DNA from: an uncultured Alistipes sp.
GTDB taxonomy: Bacteria > Bacteroidota > Bacteroidia > Bacteroidales > Rikenellaceae
Direction of reading: 5' to 3'
Length of the DNA: 64,000 bases
Assembly: GCA_944321945.1 (NCBI GenBank)
Contig: CALUNE010000004.1
Span: 62,001 to 126,000, forward strand
Shown here: one piece after another, positions 1 through 8,940 of the stretch
Position numbering within the stretch: the stretch's first letter is position 1
Layout: the number at the start of each line of letters is the position of its first letter
Program-made: the position numbers and the translations under genes
Notes under the pieces: generated by a model
What the model saw: the letters and a program-made list of their open reading frames with translations, nothing else
Told to the model about the DNA's origin: nothing
The model's database searches: none

Positions 1-970
1 GCTTGTACTCCAGCGGCATCACCGCCAGGGCACAGAGCACCGTCAGAAAGAACAGAATCCGGCTCCCCGACTCCCAGCGCACGAAGCACTTCACGTCGCC
101 CGGATAGTAGCGGAATGCCGAACCGTAGTAGCGAAGCTGGTTCAGCCACCACCGCATGCCGCCCCACGTCTTCTCGCGGAGCGTCGCCCGCGGCGAAAGA
201 ATCACACTCACGTTCTCGCGGGTCATGATCTGCTGCATGAACAGATCGTCTTCACCGACATTCATGTTCAGATAATTGAATCCGTGCGCTCCGAAATAGA
301 GCCGTTTGGTAAAGCCCAGATTGTGAAGCGTCCCCCGATAGGGGCGATTCCGGACCGCCCGCGCGATCCAGTCGGCCGAATGCATCAGACGCCACGTCCG
401 CATCAGGTAGTTCGCAAAGCCCTTCAGGCGCTCCACCCCGCAGTAGCCCACCACAACGTCGCCCCGCATGAACCCCTTGGCCATCAGCGACAACCAGCGG
501 TCGGTCTGGGGAACGGCATCCGTCGAGGTGAAGATCAGGTGCTCGCAATGCGCCGACTTGATCCCCACGTTGAGCGCCATCTTCCGCGAAATCGGATAGC
601 GCGGGTCCAGCTGGATACGCGTGGTGGTGATTTGCGGAAACGACTGCCGAAGCTGCGACAGATCCTCGAAAAAGTCCACGTCGTGGCCCACGTAGACGAT
701 CACCACCTCGAAATGCGGGTAGGCCTGCGCCAGAATCAGCGGCAGGCGCTCCTCGACAAACGAGTAGTCTTCCGAAAACAGCGGAACGATCACCGATACG
801 GGCGGCTCCTGTTCCAGCAGCACCTTCCGGTTGTTGTTCCGGTAACCCGAAATCCGTCCGTATACGAAGATATAATAGTAGAGCTGTACGCCGAACATCA
901 AGAGCAGAGCGCCCGCCAGTGCAAGGCCCTCCCAGCCATAGCTGACCAGAATTTGTTCGAAGAATCGCAT
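1..970 (-). CDS. Glycosyltransferase family 2, C-terminus cut by window edge
   Basis: The reading frame begins at ATG 970-968 and runs off the window. The product opens with a hydrophobic segment (residues about 13-32) and a tyrosine-rich stretch. A GT-A-type core follows: PPVSVIVPLFSED near residue 55 (nucleotide-binding strand), IFTSTDAVPQ (the usual DXD position) and GEDDLFMQQ (the acidic acceptor/base motif). The last visible part is again hydrophobic, so this is probably a membrane-anchored enzyme that transfers sugars at the cytoplasmic face to a lipid or glycan acceptor. Donor and acceptor cannot be told from sequence. It is divergent from tgt, and the 53-bp gap holds both promoters. 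Confidence 0.85.
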   Translation of the reverse strand, partial: MRFFEQILVSYGWEGLALAGALLLMFGVQLYYYIFVYGRISGYRNNNRKVLLEQEPPVSVIVPLFSEDYSFVEERLPLILAQAYPHFEVVIVYVGHDVDFFEDLSQLRQSFPQITTTRIQLDPRYPISRKMALNVGIKSAHCEHLIFTSTDAVPQTDRWLSLMAKGFMRGDVVVGYCGVERLKGFANYLMRTWRLMHSADWIARAVRNRPYRGTLHNLGFTKRLYFGAHGFNYLNMNVGEDDLFMQQIMTRENVSVILSPRATLREKTWGGMRWWLNQLRYYGSAFRYYPGDVKCFVRWESGSRILFFLTVLCALAVMPLEYK

Positions 971-986
971 ATTGACAAAATATGCG

Positions 987-994
987 CAAAGATA
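987..994 (-). promoter_or_regulatory. Bacteroidetes -7 box for the glycosyltransferase
   Basis: Reads TATCTTTG on the minus strand, an exact match to TAnnTTTG, 17 nt from the start codon of the GT2 gene. No convincing -33 TTTG was seen at the expected spacing. Confidence 0.6.
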
Positions 995-1007
995 CGAATA
1001 TTTTGTG

Positions 1008-1015
1008 TATTTTTG
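1008..1015 (+). promoter_or_regulatory. Bacteroidetes -7 box for tgt
   Basis: Reads TATTTTTG, matching TAnnTTTG, 8 nt before the first tgt ATG. The leader would be only a few nucleotides for the 1024 start and about 10 for the second ATG at 1030. Confidence 0.5.
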
Positions 1016-1023
1016 CCGAATAG

Positions 1024-2160
1024 ATGCGTATGAAATTTACTCTGCAACACAAAGACCCCGCCTCCCGGGCCCGGGCCGGTGAAATCGTCACCGACCACGG
1101 CAGGATCCTGACGCCGATCTTCATGCCCGTAGGCACGGCCGCCACCGTCAAAGGCATCTTCCACCGCGACGTCAGAAACGAGGCCAAGGCCCAGATCATC
1201 CTGGCAAACACCTATCACCTCTATCTCCGCCCCGGAATGGAGATCCTCGAACGAGCCGGCGGTGTCCACCGTTTCTCGACCTGGGACGGCCCGATGCTTA
1301 CCGACAGCGGCGGATTCCAGGTCTTCTCGCTCGCCGACTGCCGAAAACTCAAGGAGGAGGGATGTCACTTCCGTTCGCACATCGACGGCTCGAAGCACCT
1401 GTTCACCCCCGAAAGCGTCATCGACACCGAACGCACGATCGGCGCCGACATCATGATGGCCTTCGACGAGTGCCCCCCGGGCGACGCCCCCCGCGATTAC
1501 GCCGCCAGGTCGCTCGCCCTGACCGAACGCTGGCTCGACCGCTGCTTCAACCGCTATCACCAGACCTCGCCCAAATACGGCCACTACCAGGCACTGTTCC
1601 CCATCGTCCAGGGCTGCTCCTATCCCGACCTGCGGGCCCATGCCGCCGAAAACGTCAAACAGTACGATGCCGACGGGTATGCCATCGGCGGTCTGGCCGT
1701 CGGCGAACCCACCGAGGTGATGTACGAAATGATCGAGGTGGTCAACGCCATCCTCCCCGAAGACCGCCCCCGCTATCTGATGGGGGTCGGAACCCCGGTC
1801 AACATCCTCGAGGCCATCGAACGCGGCGTCGACATGTTCGACTGCGTCATGCCCACCCGTAACGGCCGCAACGGACAGCTGTTCACCGCCGAGGGCGTCA
1901 TCAACATCCGGAACAAAAAGTGGGAGGACGACTTCTCCCCGATCGACCCCGACGGAACCGCATTCGTCGACACCCTCTACTCGAAGGCCTATCTGCACCA
2001 CCTCTGCGTCTGCGGCGAAATGCTCGCCGCTCAGATCGCCTCGCTCCACAACATCGCCTTCTACCTGCGGCTGGTCACCATGGCCCGGCAGCACATCCTC
2101 GACGGCGACTTCGTCCCCTGGAAGCAGGCCATGGTCCAAAAACTCACCCGAAGACTCTGA
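1024..2160 (+). CDS. tgt: tRNA-guanine transglycosylase (Tgt)
   Basis: Exchanges guanine 34 of tRNA(Asp/Asn/His/Tyr) for preQ1 or queuine in the queuosine pathway; cytoplasmic TIM barrel. Family hallmarks seen: TPIFMPVGTAATVKG near the N-terminus, DSGGFQVFSL, HIDGSKHLFTPE, FPIVQGC, GGLAVGEP, YLMGVGTP and DMFDCVMPTRNGRNG with the catalytic Asp region. Length 378 aa is normal. The canonical C-terminal zinc motif CxCxxC is absent: the corresponding stretch (about 1945-1980) reads DGTAFVDTLYSKAYLHH, although the later histidine (SLHN) is kept. An ATG at 1030 (MKFTLQHKD) is an equally good start. It is followed 13 nt later by the permease gene. Confidence 0.96.
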   Translation: MRMKFTLQHKDPASRARAGEIVTDHGRILTPIFMPVGTAATVKGIFHRDVRNEAKAQIILANTYHLYLRPGMEILERAGGVHRFSTWDGPMLTDSGGFQVFSLADCRKLKEEGCHFRSHIDGSKHLFTPESVIDTERTIGADIMMAFDECPPGDAPRDYAARSLALTERWLDRCFNRYHQTSPKYGHYQALFPIVQGCSYPDLRAHAAENVKQYDADGYAIGGLAVGEPTEVMYEMIEVVNAILPEDRPRYLMGVGTPVNILEAIERGVDMFDCVMPTRNGRNGQLFTAEGVINIRNKKWEDDFSPIDPDGTAFVDTLYSKAYLHHLCVCGEMLAAQIASLHNIAFYLRLVTMARQHILDGDFVPWKQAMVQKLTRRL

Positions 2161-2173
2161 AAGAACCCATCCG

Positions 2174-3277
2174 ATGAAAATCCGATTCCCCGGCTTCAAA
2201 ATCCTGGACCGGTACATACTCGGCAAGTTCCTCGCCACCTACTTCTTCGCCATCGCGATGATCATCGTCATCGTCGTGATCTTCGACTACGCCGAGAAAA
2301 TCGACGACTTCACCGCCACCAAGGCCCCCTTGAAGGCGATCCTCTTCCGGAACTACGTCAACTTCATCCCCTTCTTCATCAACCAGTTCAGCGGTCTGTT
2401 CACCTTCATCGCCTGCATCTTCTTCACCTCGAAGATGGCCTATCAGACCGAAATCGTCGCCATGCTCTCCGGCGGAATGTCCTTCCGAAGGCTCATGTGG
2501 CCCTACTTCCTCGGCGCTCTGATCATCGCCTCGCTCTCGCTGACGCTCAACCTCTGGGTCATCCCCCGCTCGCAGCGCCGCGTCATCGCCTTCCAGCAGG
2601 AGTACATCCCCAAAAAACAGAACACCCGATACGACAGGCACATCTACCGCCAGATCGAACCCGGAACCTTCGCCTACATCCGCGGATACAACGGAAACGC
2701 ACGCCAGGCCTCGTTCTTCGCCCTCGAACGATATGAAAACGGTTCGATGCTCCGTTCGCTCGAAGCCGCCGACGTCAAGTTCGACCCCGAAACCAAACGC
2801 TGGACCGCCCCGCGATACACCAAACGCGAATTCACGGCCGACGGCGGCGAAACCTTCGAACAGTTCCGGAACCTCGATACGCTCATCAACCTCGACGTGG
2901 CCGAACTCGGCGCCATCAACGACCTGATTCAGACCATGAACATCTCCGAGCTCAACCGCTTCCTCGAACAGCAGCGCGCCAAAGGATCCGATTCGATCAA
3001 CATCATCGAGGTCGAAAAACATGCCCGTTACGCCTATCCCCTCTCGACGTTCATTCTGACGCTGATCGGCGTCTCGCTCTCGTCGCGCAAGGTCCGCGGA
3101 GGCACCGGCCTGCACATCGGTATCGGTACCGCCCTGTGCTTCTCCTACATCCTCTTCAACCGATTCTTCGAGGAGTTCGCCAAAAGCGGAACCCTCCCCA
3201 CGGGGCTCGCCGTCTGGCTCCCAAACATCATCTATCTGTTCATCGCCGTCTATCTCTACCGGAAAGCGCCGAAATAG
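2174..3277 (+). CDS. LptF/LptG (YjgP/YjgQ) family permease
   Basis: Inner-membrane permease of the LPS export ABC system LptB2FG, which extracts lipopolysaccharide from the inner membrane and feeds it to the LptC-A-D bridge. The 367-aa product has the family layout. N-terminal membrane helices follow KILDRYILGKFLATYFFAIA (residues about 9-28), with more helices to residue about 135. A soluble periplasmic domain of about 140 residues comes next, then three C-terminal helices (from about 280). LptF and LptG cannot be separated by eye. It sits in a tight run tgt - permease - PASTA protein - RluD. Confidence 0.9.
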   Translation: MKIRFPGFKILDRYILGKFLATYFFAIAMIIVIVVIFDYAEKIDDFTATKAPLKAILFRNYVNFIPFFINQFSGLFTFIACIFFTSKMAYQTEIVAMLSGGMSFRRLMWPYFLGALIIASLSLTLNLWVIPRSQRRVIAFQQEYIPKKQNTRYDRHIYRQIEPGTFAYIRGYNGNARQASFFALERYENGSMLRSLEAADVKFDPETKRWTAPRYTKREFTADGGETFEQFRNLDTLINLDVAELGAINDLIQTMNISELNRFLEQQRAKGSDSINIIEVEKHARYAYPLSTFILTLIGVSLSSRKVRGGTGLHIGIGTALCFSYILFNRFFEEFAKSGTLPTGLAVWLPNIIYLFIAVYLYRKAPK

Positions 3278-3288
3278 CCTCGTCAATC

Positions 3289-4257
3289 ATGCAGAAAAAA
3301 AACAGCTTCATCGACCGTCTCAGGGAGCATCCCATCGTGTGGAACCTCCTGCTTATCGTCGCCATCATCCTCGTGATGGCCGTCGCCGCCCATCTGCTCA
3401 TGCAGATCGGAACCCGGCACGGAGCCCGACGGATCGTCCCCGACTTCTCCGGCGTACAGCTCCGAGACGCCCAGCGGATCGCCCGCAAGCACGACCTCAA
3501 CCTCCAGATCAACGACTCGCTCTTCGTCCCCGCCTACGAGGGCGGCATCATCCTCGACCAGCTCCCCGAAGGCGGCGTCGAGGTCAAACCCGGTCGGACG
3601 GTCTACATCACGATCAACTCCTTCCGTCAGAAGATGGTCCCCGTGCCCTACGTCGCCGGCCGCTCGCTCCGCCAGGCCAAGAACATGCTCGAAATCGCCG
3701 GACTGGAGATCGACGAACTCGTCTACCGCCCGGACATCGCCACGAACTACGTCCTCGAAGAGTACTGCGACGGAAAACCCGTACAGCAGAACTCCCGCAT
3801 CGAAGCCGAAATGGGTTCGGGTGTCACGCTCTATGTCGGCGTCGAGGAGGGATACGCCTCAACGGTCGTTCCTCAGGTAGTCGGGCTGCCCCTCAACCAG
3901 GCCAAGGGCCGTCTCTGGGAACTCGGTCTCAACATCGGGAAGATCGACTTCGACGAGGGTGTCAACCTCCTCAACCAGAAGGATGCACGCGTCTACATCC
4001 AGATCCCCGGCGCTGAACGCAGCGCGGCGCTCGGTTCGCGCGTCGACCTGCGGCTCACGCTCGATGCCGAAAAGCTGAAGAAACACCGCGCCGAAGCCGA
4101 AAAACAGGCCGCGGCCGCCGCCGAAGAACGCAAGGCCGAAGAGCAGATGGAGGCCGATTCGCTGGCCCGGATCTCGATCGAAGAGGCCCTGCAGGAGACC
4201 CGAAGCGCGGAGCATGACGCAACAACAAAGGACAACGACGAAGGATTTTTCGACTGA
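3289..4257 (+). CDS. PASTA-domain membrane protein
   Basis: 322 aa from ATG 3289 (MQKKNSF); an upstream in-frame start would overlap the permease and encode unrelated sequence. A single membrane helix (residues about 18-42) is followed by three PASTA-like repeats: IVPDFSGVQLRDAQRIARKH, PYVAGRSLRQAKNMLE and VVPQVVGLPLNQAKGRLWEL. A charged Glu/Lys/Ala-rich C-terminal tail (from about residue 262) probably forms a helix. PASTA domains bind peptidoglycan stem peptides or assist penicillin-binding proteins. No kinase or transpeptidase domain is attached, as is common in Bacteroidetes. The stop and the RluD start share one base (4257), indicating coupling. Confidence 0.88.
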   Translation: MQKKNSFIDRLREHPIVWNLLLIVAIILVMAVAAHLLMQIGTRHGARRIVPDFSGVQLRDAQRIARKHDLNLQINDSLFVPAYEGGIILDQLPEGGVEVKPGRTVYITINSFRQKMVPVPYVAGRSLRQAKNMLEIAGLEIDELVYRPDIATNYVLEEYCDGKPVQQNSRIEAEMGSGVTLYVGVEEGYASTVVPQVVGLPLNQAKGRLWELGLNIGKIDFDEGVNLLNQKDARVYIQIPGAERSAALGSRVDLRLTLDAEKLKKHRAEAEKQAAAAAEERKAEEQMEADSLARISIEEALQETRSAEHDATTKDNDEGFFD

Positions 4258-5423
4258 TGGACCGCGACTTTCTGAACATCCAGCCCTCGCCGGTGAGCGT
4301 TGCGGCCGGGGCGGTCGAGACGGATGGTCTTCGGCCGGCGGCAGACAACACAGCCTCGCAGGATGAAGAGCCCGTGTCGGAGGCCGACAACGAAGACGAC
4401 GAAGAGGCCGGCCTCTACGAACACTTCGCCGTGACGGCCGACAAGGGGCAGACCCCCATGCGGTTAGACAAGTTCCTGACCGTGAGGATGGAACACTGCT
4501 CGCGAAACCGGATCCAGGCCGCGGCCGACAGCGGAAACATCCTCGTCAACGGGAAAGCGGCCAAATCGAGCTACAAGGTCAAACCCCTCGACCGCATCCA
4601 GATCGTGCTGCCCTATCCGCGGCGCGAAACCGAACTGGTCGCCGAAAACATCCCGCTCGACATCCCCTACGAGGATGAACATCTGCTGATCGTCAACAAA
4701 CCCGCCGGAATGGTCGTCCATCCCGGCGTGGGAAACTACACCGGTACGCTCGTCAACGCCCTGATGTTCCACCTCAACGCTCAGGGAATCCCGGCCGAAG
4801 AGCAGAACCGCGCCGGACTCGTCCACCGCATCGACAAGAACACCTCCGGGCTGCTCGTCATCGCCAAGGACGAACAGACCCATGCCCGGCTCGCCAAACA
4901 GTTCTTCGACCACACGATTCAACGACGATATGTCGCCCTCGTATGGGGAAATCTCGAGGAGGACGAGGGAACCATCACCGGAAACATCGGCCGCAGCCCG
5001 AAGGACCGGCAGAAAATGTATGTCTTCGCCGACGGCTCGGACGGCAAACACGCCGTAACCCACTGGAAAGTGCTGCGCCGATACGGGTATGTCACCCTCG
5101 TGGAGTGCCGGCTCGAAACGGGACGAACCCATCAGATCCGGGTCCACATGGCCTGGATCGGCCATCCGCTCTTCAACGACGAACGTTACGGCGGAGACCG
5201 GATCCTCAAGGGCACGACCTTCGCCAAGTACCGGCAGTTCATCGAAAACTGTTTCGCCGTGATGCCCCGCCATGCACTCCACGCCCGGCTGCTCGGGTTC
5301 GAACACCCCGCAACCCATCAGCAGGTCCTCTTCGACAGCGAACTGCCCGACGACTTCAAGGCACTGCTCGCCAAGTGGGACACCTATGTAGCCGGAGCCC
5401 GCGGTCAGGAAGAGGCCGAATAA
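4257..5423 (+). CDS. RluD-family 23S rRNA pseudouridine synthase
   Basis: Isomerises specific uridines of large-subunit rRNA to pseudouridine. An S4 RNA-binding domain begins near residue 67 (MRLDKFLTVRMEHCSRNRIQ). The RluA/RluD catalytic domain carries the catalytic aspartate motif AGLVHRIDKNTSGLLVIAKD, and RTHQIRVHMAWIGHPLFNDE is also conserved. The first 60 or so residues form an acidic extension (DNEDDEEAGLYE) not needed in the family, and a downstream Met at MRLDK could be an alternative start. The start overlaps the preceding stop by one base. Confidence 0.93.
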   Translation: MDRDFLNIQPSPVSVAAGAVETDGLRPAADNTASQDEEPVSEADNEDDEEAGLYEHFAVTADKGQTPMRLDKFLTVRMEHCSRNRIQAAADSGNILVNGKAAKSSYKVKPLDRIQIVLPYPRRETELVAENIPLDIPYEDEHLLIVNKPAGMVVHPGVGNYTGTLVNALMFHLNAQGIPAEEQNRAGLVHRIDKNTSGLLVIAKDEQTHARLAKQFFDHTIQRRYVALVWGNLEEDEGTITGNIGRSPKDRQKMYVFADGSDGKHAVTHWKVLRRYGYVTLVECRLETGRTHQIRVHMAWIGHPLFNDERYGGDRILKGTTFAKYRQFIENCFAVMPRHALHARLLGFEHPATHQQVLFDSELPDDFKALLAKWDTYVAGARGQEEAE

Positions 5424-5446
5424 CCCGGAGAGGGCAGCCAAGGGAG

Positions 5447-5550
5447 AGGCAAGAGGCGAGAAGCCTGGAGGCAAGAGGCAAAAGACCAGGAGGCGAGAGG
5501 CAAAAGACCAGGAGGCGAGAGGCAAAAGACCAGAAGGCGAGAGGCAAGAG
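5447..5550. repeat. 22-bp intergenic tandem repeat (array A)
   Basis: Three 22-bp units (5476-5497, 5498-5519, 5520-5541) of AGGCAAAAGACCAGGAGGCG plus AG. The first two are identical and the third has one change. Degenerate partial units flank them. The plus strand is almost entirely purine. It lies in the 265-bp space between the RluD and ygiQ genes, which otherwise holds no supported gene. Confidence 0.9.
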
Positions 5551-5688
5551 AAAATGGAGGTGATTTGAAAACGCTGAAGGGTGCCTGAAAATCCCGACCG
5601 GGCCGAATCCGGGAGGCCAATCCCCGAGACAAAATACCACAAAAGAAGCCGCAAAGCGGACTTCCCAGAACCAGCATATCGCAAAAAA

Positions 5689-7677
5689 ATGTTCCTGCCG
5701 ACTACCATCAAGGAGGTCCGCGAACGCGGATGGGATCAACTCGACGTGATCCTCTTCTCGGGCGATGCCTACATCGACCACCCGGCTTTCGGTGCGGCGG
5801 TCGTCGGACGGCTGCTCGAAGCCGAAGGATATCGCGTCGCAATCGTCCCGCAACCCAACTGGAGGGACGATCTGAGAGACTTCACCAAACTCGGCGCCCC
5901 GAGGCTCTTCTTCGGCGTGACGGCCGGTGCCATGGATTCGATGGTCAACCACTACACGGCCAACATCCGCCTGCGTCACGACGACGCATACACCCCCGGC
6001 GGCAAGGCCGGATTCCGACCCGATTACGCCGTGACGGTCTACTCGCAGATCCTCAAACGACTCTATCCCCACGTCCCGGTCGTCATCGGCGGCATCGAGG
6101 CGTCGCTGAGACGGCTGACCCACTACGACTACTGGAGCGACCGGCTCAAACCCTCGGTCCTGGTCGACAGCGGCGCCGACCTGCTGATCTACGGAATGGG
6201 CGAACGCGTCATCCAGCAGGTCGCCCGCGCCATGCGCAACGGGTACAACGCCAAACTCCTGCGAAAGATCCGTCAGGTCGCCTTCCTCGCCGACGATAAC
6301 TACGTCGCTCGGCTCGACCCCGAGCGGACGATCCGGCTGCATGCCTTCGAGGAGTGTGTGCACGACAAGCGGGCCTTCGGCGAAAACTTTACCGTCATCG
6401 AGACCCAGAGCAATCTGATGGAGCCCGAAGCGACGCTCGTGGAGGCCGTCGGCGGGCAGTATGTCGTCGTCACACCCCCCAATGCCGCCCTCTCGACCGA
6501 GGAGCTCGACCATTCGTTCGACCTGCCCTACGAACGCGCCCCCCATCCGCGTTACAACGGCCGCGGAGAGATCCCGGCCTGGGAGATGATCAAATTCTCG
6601 GTCAATATCCACCGCGGCTGTTTCGGCGGCTGCTCGTTCTGCACGATCTCGGCCCATCAGGGCAAGTTCATCCACTCGCGCAGCGAACGTTCGATCCTCG
6701 CCGAAGTCGAACGCATCACCCGCATGCCCGGATTCAAGGGTTATCTCTCCGATGTCGGAGCCCCGTCGGCCAACATGTACCGCATGGGCGGCCGCGACCG
6801 CTCGCTCTGCGCACGTTGCCGCAGAGCCTCGTGTCTCCATCCGGCGAAGTGCCCCAATCTCGACAACGACCACCGGCCCCTGCTGGAGCTCTACGCACGG
6901 ATCCGCGCCGTGAAGGGGATCAAGAAGGCATTCATCGGCAGCGGGATCCGTTACGACCTGTTCGACGAGTCGCCCTATCTGCGCACCGTCCTGCTCCATC
7001 ATACCTCCGGACGGCTGAAGGTCGCTCCGGAACATACCGAAGATCGCGTCCTGCGGCTGATGCGAAAACCTCCGTTCGCCCTGTTCGAGCAGCTGAACGC
7101 CGATTTCCACCGCATCTGCCGTGAGGAGAAGCTGCCCTATCAGCTGATTCCCTACTTCATCTCTTCGCATCCCGGGTGCACGGAGCAGGACATGAAGGCG
7201 CTGTCGGAAAAGGTGCTCGGAAGGCTGCACTTCACTCTGGAGCAGGTGCAGGATCTCACACCCACACCCATGACCCTCTCGTCGGTGATGTTCTACACGG
7301 GCGAAAACCCCTACACCCGCGAGGCCGTCTATGTGGCTCGTACGCAGGAGGAGAAGCGTCGGCAGAAAAGTTACTTCTTCAGCCGGCCGACCGAAGGATC
7401 GGGCCGATTTGCCGGCCGGCCCGCCGCCGGTATCGGGCACTCGTCCGGAAAAACCGGACAAAACGCCAGGCCGAAAACCTCAGCCAAACCGAGGGCCGGG
7501 CAAGCCGTCAATGCCGGAACCGGAAGCATGCCCGGATCCCAAGCCGGATTCAAGACCGGAACCGGAAAGCGGAAAGGGGCTGCTGCCGTTCAAAATGGAT
7601 CACCGGCCGCCGCATCCGGACACCGGCCGGCTGACAACAGGAGCGCCTCCGGCCGCCCGACCAGAAAACATAATTAA
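5689..7677 (+). CDS. ygiQ: YgiQ / UPF0313 radical SAM protein
   Basis: 662 aa from ATG 5689 (MFLPTTIKEVRERGWDQLDV); this matches the usual family start, and longer in-frame starts run into repeat-derived sequence. The product has a B12-binding-like N-terminal domain, then the radical SAM core with the 4Fe-4S motif HRGCFGGCSFC (Cys 311, 315, 318). The family C-terminal signature DLTPTPMTLSSVMFYTGENP follows. The substrate of YgiQ proteins is not established. After about residue 560 comes a low-complexity basic tail of about 100 residues rich in G, K, R, P and A. Downstream lies a bidirectional terminator. Confidence 0.93.
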   Translation: MFLPTTIKEVRERGWDQLDVILFSGDAYIDHPAFGAAVVGRLLEAEGYRVAIVPQPNWRDDLRDFTKLGAPRLFFGVTAGAMDSMVNHYTANIRLRHDDAYTPGGKAGFRPDYAVTVYSQILKRLYPHVPVVIGGIEASLRRLTHYDYWSDRLKPSVLVDSGADLLIYGMGERVIQQVARAMRNGYNAKLLRKIRQVAFLADDNYVARLDPERTIRLHAFEECVHDKRAFGENFTVIETQSNLMEPEATLVEAVGGQYVVVTPPNAALSTEELDHSFDLPYERAPHPRYNGRGEIPAWEMIKFSVNIHRGCFGGCSFCTISAHQGKFIHSRSERSILAEVERITRMPGFKGYLSDVGAPSANMYRMGGRDRSLCARCRRASCLHPAKCPNLDNDHRPLLELYARIRAVKGIKKAFIGSGIRYDLFDESPYLRTVLLHHTSGRLKVAPEHTEDRVLRLMRKPPFALFEQLNADFHRICREEKLPYQLIPYFISSHPGCTEQDMKALSEKVLGRLHFTLEQVQDLTPTPMTLSSVMFYTGENPYTREAVYVARTQEEKRRQKSYFFSRPTEGSGRFAGRPAAGIGHSSGKTGQNARPKTSAKPRAGQAVNAGTGSMPGSQAGFKTGTGKRKGAAAVQNGSPAAASGHRPADNRSASGRPTRKHN

Positions 7678-7681
7678 ATAA

Positions 7682-7712
7682 AAGACCGGTCCTCGCCATG
7701 AGGATCGGTCTT
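7682..7712. terminator. Bidirectional intrinsic terminator between convergent genes
   Basis: Inverted repeat AAGACCGGTCCTC - GCCAT - GAGGATCGGTCTT, one mismatch in 13 pairs, between the ends of ygiQ (+) and the small exported protein gene (-). An A-rich tract precedes it; the downstream T-tract is short. Confidence 0.7.
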
Positions 7713-7740
7713 CTTATGGGCGGATATATACGGAGGCGCC

Positions 7741-8154
7741 TCAACGCATCGGAAACGACAGCGTCCGGGCATCCAGATAGGCGTCCGGATAGGGACTCCA
7801 GTTCCACGCCTGACCGTTCGACACGTTGAAATGAGGCCCCAGACGCAACGTGTTGTTGTCGATCACCGTCACCCGCGACGGCAGATTCTCCCGCTGGATC
7901 TCGATCACCGACGTCATCGAGATCTTCGGCTGGGCCCGGGCCGTATTCATCGGCAGAAAATCAAAACGCCACGGAGACAGGTGAGACAGCGAATCCGGCA
8001 GCGTAAAACCCTGATTCGTCCGCCGGAATACCGTATCCGGCTTGAATTCGACCTGCATCTCGGGATTCAGCAGCGGATCCAGTTCCGGATCCTGCGCCTC
8101 GGCGGCCAGCACCATTGCCAACGACACCGCCGTCAACAAAAGATATCTTTTCAT
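7741..8154 (-). CDS. Small exported protein of unknown function
   Basis: 137 aa. The N-terminus is a clear type I signal peptide (MKRYLLLTAVSLAMVLAAEA, cleavage likely after AEA). The mature part of about 118 residues has no cysteine anchor and no family I recognise; it ends in NGQAWNWSPYPDAYLDARTLSFPMR-like aromatic sequence. It lies 33 nt after the recO stop on the same strand and is probably co-transcribed with prmA and recO. Likely periplasmic. Confidence 0.75.
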   Translation of the reverse strand: MKRYLLLTAVSLAMVLAAEAQDPELDPLLNPEMQVEFKPDTVFRRTNQGFTLPDSLSHLSPWRFDFLPMNTARAQPKISMTSVIEIQRENLPSRVTVIDNNTLRLGPHFNVSNGQAWNWSPYPDAYLDARTLSFPMR

Positions 8155-8187
8155 GATTTGCCTGTTTGTCCTTCTGTTTTTTTAACG

Positions 8188-8940
8188 TCAAAACACCTCC
8201 CGTAGTATGTGAACCGAGCGAACCGATCCGATTGCATCGAGATGATAGCCGAAATAGGAGAGCATTGCACTCAAAAAGGCCGACCGCTGCGTCCGGTTCA
8301 GCTCCACACAACCCAGCTCCCGAACGTCGAGATGCAGCATCCGGTCCAGCAGCATCGCATTCTCCGGATCCATCGACCCGGGATGGAGCGGCGCCGTCGG
8401 CGTATAGAGCCCCTCCCGGATGTCGAACCACCAACCCGCACGATACTCATTCCCCGGACGAAAACCCAGCAGGCGGCTCAGATTCGCCAGAAACCACAGG
8501 TGAAAGTTCGACACGCCCCTCTCCAACGCATCCAGCGCCAGCGACGAATTCCAGACAAAGTCGAACAGCGGCTCGTTCGGCTCGCTTTCGCGGACCAGCC
8601 GGTAGAGCGTCTCGGCCATGAAGAGCGCCATGGTCGACTTGCGCACGTCGAACGGCAGGCTCTGCAGCGAAAAACCCGCCCGGACCTCCTTGAAACGGTC
8701 CATCTGCTGGCGCGGTGACTCCAGCCCCTCGAATTCGACCGGGAACATCGGCTGGAACAGCGCCAGTTTCGACCCGTGGCCCCGATGGCTCCGGACCCCC
8801 TGCACCAGGTAGCTCCGGCGTCCCCCCACGTCGGTCAGCAGGTAGGCCACCAGCGACGAATCACCATATTTGAGCGTGTGCAGCACCACGCCACGCCCCT
8901 TGTAACTCTTCACTTCAACAATCGATTCCCCCGGGTGCAA
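8188..8940 (-). CDS. recO: DNA repair protein RecO
   Basis: RecO loads RecA onto SSB-coated DNA in the RecFOR pathway. The 250-aa product has the N-terminal OB fold (GRGVVLHTLKYGDSSLVAYL, SYLVQGVRSHRG, FQPMFPVEFEG) followed by the helical domain (STMALFMAETLYRLVRESEP, FHLWFLANLSRLLGFRP). These resemble Bacteroidetes RecO proteins, which lack the four-cysteine zinc motif. The start is uncertain: TTG 8940 abuts the prmA stop, while GTG 8913 gives a start closer to the usual length. Confidence 0.9.
   Translation of the reverse strand: MHPGESIVEVKSYKGRGVVLHTLKYGDSSLVAYLLTDVGGRRSYLVQGVRSHRGHGSKLALFQPMFPVEFEGLESPRQQMDRFKEVRAGFSLQSLPFDVRKSTMALFMAETLYRLVRESEPNEPLFDFVWNSSLALDALERGVSNFHLWFLANLSRLLGFRPGNEYRAGWWFDIREGLYTPTAPLHPGSMDPENAMLLDRMLHLDVRELGCVELNRTQRSAFLSAMLSYFGYHLDAIGSVRSVHILREVF

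Noticed and set aside
5447..5550. CRISPR array
   Set aside because: Units are directly adjacent without unique spacers and no cas genes are nearby; the same holds for the arrays at 10901 and 20825.
5356..7461. A 701-codon antisense open frame across ygiQ
   Set aside because: Shadow of ygiQ, whose radical SAM motif and family match are decisive; part of the frame is translated repeat array A.
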